Shown here: positions 60,756-64,000 of the stretch, piece by piece
How positions within the stretch are numbered: position 1 is the stretch's first letter
How the letters are laid out: each line of letters starts with the position of its first letter
Assembly: GCA_031082125.1 (NCBI GenBank)
Contig: JAVHLM010000003.1
Coordinates: forward strand, 62,001-126,000
Direction: 5' to 3'
DNA: 64,000 nt
From: Candidatus Eremiobacterota bacterium
Lineage (GTDB): Bacteria; Vulcanimicrobiota; CADAWZ01; Ess09-12
Translations under genes and position numbers: made by a program
The notes under the pieces: generated by a model
The model's database searches: none
Seen by the model: the letters and a program-made list of their open reading frames with translations, nothing else
What the model was told of the DNA's origin: nothing

Positions 60756-61460
60756 ATGAAGAAAGCCGTGGTGTATCTCAGAGTATCCACCTCCGATCAG
60801 GTCAATGACGGGGTTTCTCTCTCTAATCAAGAGGAGAAGATAAGTGCCTATTGCAAGATGGTGGGGCTTGAAGTGGTGAAGGTGATCAGGGAAGAGGGTG
60901 TCTCCGGCAGCATCAGGCTCTCCACGAGACCCGGCGGGCAGGAGCTTCACCACCTGGTCACCAAGAAGATGGTGGGGCATGTTATTGCCCTGAAGCTGGA
61001 TCGCCTGTTTCGTGACGCTGAGGACGCTCTGCACCAGACAAAGGAATGGGACAAGCTGGGGGTGGCCCTCCATCTGGTGGATATGGGAGGGCAGACTATT
61101 AACACTGCCACGGCCATGGGGAGATTCTTCCTGAATATGATGGCAGGATTCGCGGAGCTTGAAAGAAATCTCATCGCAGAGAGGACTGCCACAGCCATGA
61201 GCTTTAAGAAAAGCCACCTTCAGGTGTATAGCCCGGTGCCTTACGGATATGACCGGCGAGGAGATGAGCTTGTGAGGAACGAAGAAGAGCAGGCGGTCAT
61301 CACCACGATAAAGAACATGAGAGCAAGCGGCATGAGTTACTGCAAGATGGCTGAGATTCTCAACAGGGACCACGTGCCTACAAAAGGGGGCGGAAAGTGG
61401 CATACCTCAACCCTTTACGGTATAGTGAAGAACAGTCTCCACAAGGAGGGCGCAGCATAA
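60756..61460 (+). CDS. Serine recombinase (resolvase/invertase family)
   Basis: 234 residues. Catalytic YLRVSTSDQ (Ser11), LKLDRLFRDAEDAL and FAELERNLIAERT are the resolvase core. A short recombinase-type DNA-binding region with YGYDRRGDELV follows. ACAGGAGGG precedes the ATG. Shorter than large serine integrases (usually over 450 residues). Possibly a dimer-resolving or inverting enzyme. Its TAA overlaps the next ATG. Confidence 0.9.
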   Translation: MKKAVVYLRVSTSDQVNDGVSLSNQEEKISAYCKMVGLEVVKVIREEGVSGSIRLSTRPGGQELHHLVTKKMVGHVIALKLDRLFRDAEDALHQTKEWDKLGVALHLVDMGGQTINTATAMGRFFLNMMAGFAELERNLIAERTATAMSFKKSHLQVYSPVPYGYDRRGDELVRNEEEQAVITTIKNMRASGMSYCKMAEILNRDHVPTKGGGKWHTSTLYGIVKNSLHKEGAA

Positions 61461-61684
61461 TGGAAAGGGCTTTTTCTGTCAAACAGGTGGCGGAGAAACT
61501 CTCCGTGCATATTAAGACCGTGCAGAAGTGGATAAAAGAGGGCAAGCTGAAAGCCCGGCTATTAGGCGGGGAAGCGGGTAAAGATAAGAAGCATGGGGAT
61601 TGGAGAGTATCGGACACTGATCTCCAAGAGTTCTGGGACAGCTTGCCGGGGAACTATGGGGAGCAGCAGGACCGAGCGCAATAG
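61460..61684 (+). CDS. Excisionase-like helix-turn-helix protein
   Basis: 74 residues. FSVKQVAEKLSVHIKTVQKWIKEGKLKARLLGG is a MerR/excisionase module. It starts at 61460, overlapping the recombinase stop by one base. Position between two recombinases suggests a directionality factor. Confidence 0.83.
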   Translation: MERAFSVKQVAEKLSVHIKTVQKWIKEGKLKARLLGGEAGKDKKHGDWRVSDTDLQEFWDSLPGNYGEQQDRAQ

Positions 61685-61696
61685 AAGGAGGCATGG

Positions 61697-62428
61697 ATGA
61701 AAACCCTTTATGAGAAGATTGACCTCCAGCAGCAGGAAATAAACAAGCTCCGGCCACTGGACGCTCATTTGAGGAAGCAGGTGAAGGAATACTTCAGGAT
61801 CGGGCTCACCTATTCCAGCAACGCCCTTGAGGGAAACTCTCTCACCGAGAGTGAAACAAAGGTAATCCTGGAGGATGGAATTACAATAGGCGGGAAGCCC
61901 CTGAGGGATCACCTGGAAGCAGTGGGGCACAGTGATGCCTATGATTATATGCACAGGCTTGCCAGTGGGAAGGCCATCAAGGAAGCTGATATAAAGAAAC
62001 TGCACCGGCTTTTCTTCCAGAAGATTGATGAGGGCGTTGCAGGGCACTATAGGAAGGTGAAGGTATTCATCACTGGCTCAAAGTATCCTATGCCTGCACC
62101 TGAGGCAGTGCCGATGCTGATGAAGGGATTCATGGAGAACCTTACCAAGGAGCGGGAGCTCCTCCACCCTGTCCAGTTCGCTGCTAAGATGCACAAGGAC
62201 TTTGTAATGATTCACCCCTTTGTTGACGGGAACGGGAGGGTGGCAAGGCTTCTGATGAATCTCATCCTTCTGCGGGAGGGGTATTGTATAGCCATCATTC
62301 CCCCTGTCCTCAGGGCTGATTATATCAGGACGATAGAGAAGGCCCGGGAAGATGACAAGGACTTCCTGCAGTTCATTGCAGAAGTGGTGAGTGAGACACA
62401 GAAGGATTACCTGAGATTGTTCTCATAA
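61697..62428 (+). CDS. Fic-family AMPylase-like protein
   Basis: 243 residues. Active-site HPFVDGNGRVARLL near residue 173 is a perfect HxFx(D/E)GNGR motif. An inhibitory SxxxEG motif is at about residues 41-46 (SNALEG), so it looks like a class II (N-terminally inhibited) Fic. It modifies a target with AMP or a related group. Directly before the integrase gene; may act on the host or as a toxin. Confidence 0.92.
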   Translation: MKTLYEKIDLQQQEINKLRPLDAHLRKQVKEYFRIGLTYSSNALEGNSLTESETKVILEDGITIGGKPLRDHLEAVGHSDAYDYMHRLASGKAIKEADIKKLHRLFFQKIDEGVAGHYRKVKVFITGSKYPMPAPEAVPMLMKGFMENLTKERELLHPVQFAAKMHKDFVMIHPFVDGNGRVARLLMNLILLREGYCIAIIPPVLRADYIRTIEKAREDDKDFLQFIAEVVSETQKDYLRLFS

Positions 62429-62437
62429 GGAGCAACA

Positions 62438-63487
62438 ATGACCAGGCTCTACAAGCGAGGAGATATCTTTTATATTGACTATACCGACAGGCAGGGCAAC
62501 CGGCACAGGAAGAGCACCGGCACCACGAACAAGCGCCTGGCTGAAGAGCAGCTTGCCAAGGAGAAAGCGGCAGCACTGGACAGGAAGGCAGGCATTGAGA
62601 CCCCGGAGAAGGTTACACTCAGTGAGTTTGCCACTGAATTCCTGTCCTTCTGCAAGGCGAACAAGAAGCCAAATACCGTGGTATTCTATGACGTTACCCT
62701 GAAGGCCCTGGTCAGAACCTTTGGTGATTACCTGCTTGATGAGATAAAACCTTATTTCATAGAGCAGTATAAGCTGAAGCGGGCGCGGGATGTCTCGAAA
62801 ACCACGGTGAAGCGGGAGATGACAACACTGCACCGGGTTTTCAACCTCGCGATTCTTTGGAAGAAAGCGGTCGATAATCCTGTTAAGTTGGTGGATAAGA
62901 TAAAGGAGCCGGAGGCGAGGACCCGCTCTCTCTCCGAGGAAGAGCTCCGGCGCCTGGTGGCAGAGTGCGGCCCCCCTTACCTGAGGATGGCCGTGCTCAT
63001 CGCTCTTAACACTGGGTTGAGAAAGGGGGAGATTCTCGCCCTGGGAAAAGATGACGTTGACCTTGAAGCAGGGATCATTTCAGTCTCATCGACAATGTGT
63101 GCCACTGGACTTGGCACACCTAAAAGTGGCAAGGGGAGGCAGGTGCCAATAAATAGCACTCTACTCCCTGAGCTTGCAAAGTGGGTTGAAGGCCTGAAAG
63201 AGGAGCACCTCTTCCCCCATGGGGACTTCAAGAAAGCCTTCAACGCAGCAGTGAGGCGGGCAGGCATTAAGGATTTCCACTTCCATGACCTGAGGCACAC
63301 CTTCGCCTCCCGCCTTATCATGGCAGGGGCGGACATCGCCACCCTCAAAGAGCTCCTGGGGCATGCCACCCTTTCGATGGCCATGAAGTATGCCCACCCC
63401 TCAAAAGAGCATAAGCGCATGGCGCTTGATAAAATTGGTGAATTGTTTTCAACAGAAAAAAATGCCCTTATGGGCAATGGGTTTTAA
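62438..63487 (+). CDS. int: Tyrosine recombinase / integrase
   Basis: 349 residues. SAM-like core-binding region then a catalytic domain: Arg in NTGLRKGE near 193, HDLRHTFASRL near 284, GHATLSMAMKYAH with the Tyr near 318. The N-terminal arm-type DNA-binding domain is present (YKRGDIFYIDYTDRQGNRHRKSTGT). It reads toward attR. Recombines the tRNA-Phe attachment site. Confidence 0.95.
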   Translation: MTRLYKRGDIFYIDYTDRQGNRHRKSTGTTNKRLAEEQLAKEKAAALDRKAGIETPEKVTLSEFATEFLSFCKANKKPNTVVFYDVTLKALVRTFGDYLLDEIKPYFIEQYKLKRARDVSKTTVKREMTTLHRVFNLAILWKKAVDNPVKLVDKIKEPEARTRSLSEEELRRLVAECGPPYLRMAVLIALNTGLRKGEILALGKDDVDLEAGIISVSSTMCATGLGTPKSGKGRQVPINSTLLPELAKWVEGLKEEHLFPHGDFKKAFNAAVRRAGIKDFHFHDLRHTFASRLIMAGADIATLKELLGHATLSMAMKYAHPSKEHKRMALDKIGELFSTEKNALMGNGF

Positions 63488-63494
63488 GGAGGTT

Positions 63495-63514
63495 TGTGTG
63501 CCATTTTTGTGCCA
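63495..63514. repeat. Putative integrase arm-binding repeat, right copy
   Basis: Identical to 44740-44759. Lies seven bases after the integrase stop. Confidence 0.6.
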
Positions 63515-63568
63515 AGTTATCCTGAAAAGAGGCCCGTTTTTGTGTCTAAAGGCTATTTAATTGAAAAT

Positions 63569-63586
63569 TTTTACCTATTGGTAAAA
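63569..63586. terminator. Possible bidirectional terminator inside attR
   Basis: TTTTACC, loop TATT, GGTAAAA, flanked by AT-rich sequence on both sides. It could end the integrase transcript and, read from the other strand, the tRNA operon, replacing the native terminator at 44563-44590. Confidence 0.4.
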
Positions 63587-63669
63587 TGCCCTGGAAGCTT
63601 ATTAAAGAGGGAAAAGAAATATGCCGAGGGACAGAATCGAACTGTCGACACCATGATTTTCAGTCATGT
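63583..63669. repeat. attR direct repeat
   Basis: Right copy of the 87-base repeat, containing the tRNA-Phe 3' half; the complete tRNA continues to 63694. Confidence 0.93.
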
Positions 63670-63694
63670 GCTCTACCAACTGAGCTACCTCGGC
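63622..63694 (-). tRNA. tRNA-Phe (GAA)
   Basis: 73 bases. Acceptor GCCGAGG/CCTCGGC, T-arm with GTTCGATTC, anticodon stem CATGA/TCATG with loop CTGAAAA (anticodon GAA). Discriminator A; the CCA is not encoded. Last in the Val-Asp-Phe operon and the target of the island. Confidence 0.96.
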
Positions 63695-63700
63695 ATAAAA

Positions 63701-63777
63701 TGGCGAGGACGATGGGATTTGAACCCACGATCTCCGGCGTGACAGGCCGGCGCGTTAAACCGCTACGCTACGCCCTC
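63701..63777 (-). tRNA. tRNA-Asp (GTC)
   Basis: 77 bases with encoded CCA. Acceptor GAGGGCG/CGTCCTC, discriminator G, anticodon stem CCGGC/GCCGG with loop CTGTCAC (anticodon GTC). Confidence 0.95.
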
Positions 63778-63811
63778 GTAAACTTTATGTGGCACGTTCC
63801 GTGTCTTTAAA

Positions 63812-63883
63812 TGGGCGAAACAGGATTTGAACCTGTGACCCCCTACATGTGAAGCAGGTGCTCTACCGCTGAGCCATTCGCCC
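63812..63883 (-). tRNA. tRNA-Val (CAC)
   Basis: 72 bases. Acceptor GGGCGAA/TTCGCCC, anticodon stem CCTGC/GTAGG with loop TTCACAT (anticodon CAC). CCA not encoded. First gene of the tRNA operon. Confidence 0.93.
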
Positions 63884-63896
63884 TTAACGTAACCAT

Positions 63897-63924
63897 ATTA
63901 TAGCAAATATTGTAAATCTGTCAA
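63897..63924 (-). promoter_or_regulatory. Promoter of the tRNA Val-Asp-Phe operon
   Basis: On the minus strand TTGACA, a 16-base spacer, TATAAT: perfect consensus hexamers 14 bases before the tRNA-Val 5' end. Confidence 0.88.
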
Positions 63925-63934
63925 GACGATTTTC

Positions 63935-64000
63935 CTAGGTTCCCGCAGAATAATCTGAGGCGTAGTGGACCTGCTCGTCGGTGAGCCTGTCAATGGCACG
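63935..64000 (-). CDS. C-terminal end of an unknown protein (cut by the right edge)
   Basis: The last 21 codons and TAG of a minus-strand frame: RAIDRLTDEQVHYASDYSAG then Thr and stop. The residue mix is protein-like, but there is too little for any identity. Confidence 0.4.
   Translation of the reverse strand, partial: RAIDRLTDEQVHYASDYSAGT

Larger units (their letters stand above)
44599..63669. mobile_element. Integrated satellite-like genomic island (about 19 kb) in tRNA-Phe
   Basis: Bounded by 87-bp direct repeats (44599-44685 and 63583-63669) that contain the 3' half of tRNA-Phe. It encodes a tyrosine integrase next to the right end, an excisionase-like gene, a serine recombinase, replication genes (primase-polymerase/helicase and family A polymerase), terminase-related genes and toxin-antitoxin genes. 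Nearly all genes read rightward. There are no recognisable capsid, portal, tail, lysis or conjugation genes. This matches the idea of a phage satellite or a decayed prophage. The intact tRNA is restored at the right end by the element's own copy of the tRNA 3' end. Confidence 0.9.

Noticed and set aside
63494-63810. ORFs over the tRNA-Phe and tRNA-Asp genes
   Set aside because: They lie antisense to two clear tRNA genes and have no ribosome site with correct spacing.

Overview
The window is a bacterial chromosome segment of moderately high GC. The envelope genes (minor pseudopilins, a GspF/PilC platform protein, PilT, an RfbH-like sugar enzyme) suggest a diderm with type IV pilus or type II secretion machinery. 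Hanks-type kinases, TPR proteins, an adenylate cyclase and small zinc-ribbon proteins suggest a signalling-rich, probably uncultured lineage. I cannot assign a phylum from this window. A group III (archaeal-like) chaperonin inside the dnaK operon and a two-protein radical SAM lipoyl synthase narrow the choice to lineages that carry these uncommon genes.

Layout. 0-19 kb: the start of minC on the minus strand, a zinc-ribbon protein, miaA, a very large kinase-TPR protein, a methyltransferase, a TPR protein with a degenerate HD-GYP domain, an adenylate cyclase overlapping a membrane kinase, a GspF/PilC protein, and a minus-strand operon joining an RfbH-like enzyme to three pilin-like genes. 19-26 kb: a compact, mostly overlapping operon gcvH-gcvPA-gcvPB-radical SAM-radical SAM-(RsbW-like ATPase)-LipM/LplA. 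It appears able to make glycine cleavage P- and H-proteins and to install their lipoyl cofactor. 26-31 kb: FmdB-like, GNAT, a PilT with a long coiled-coil front half, and YggS. 30-39 kb: a heat-shock operon hrcA-group III chaperonin-grpE-dnaK-dnaJ-prmA-rsmE. 39-44.5 kb: a Met/Gln/Gly-rich low-complexity protein, a zinc-ribbon helical protein, a small Cys-rich protein, adenine deaminase and a 34-residue RCKP-type zinc protein.

44.6-63.7 kb is an integrated mobile element of about 19 kb in the 3' end of a tRNA-Phe gene. It is bounded by 87-bp direct repeats with two mismatches. Its genes nearly all read rightward: toxin-antitoxin genes, a structured leader, helix-turn-helix proteins, a primase-polymerase/SF3 helicase, a family A DNA polymerase, small proteins, a small-terminase-like protein, a large terminase split into separate ATPase and nuclease genes, a second degenerate terminase-nuclease copy, a serine recombinase, an excisionase-like protein, a Fic protein and a tyrosine integrase. 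I see no capsid, portal, tail or lysis gene, so it looks like a phage-satellite-type island with its own replication and packaging-related genes. It is the best candidate here for an undescribed system.

The right edge holds a minus-strand tRNA operon Val-Asp-Phe behind a clear promoter, and the last codons of another minus-strand gene.
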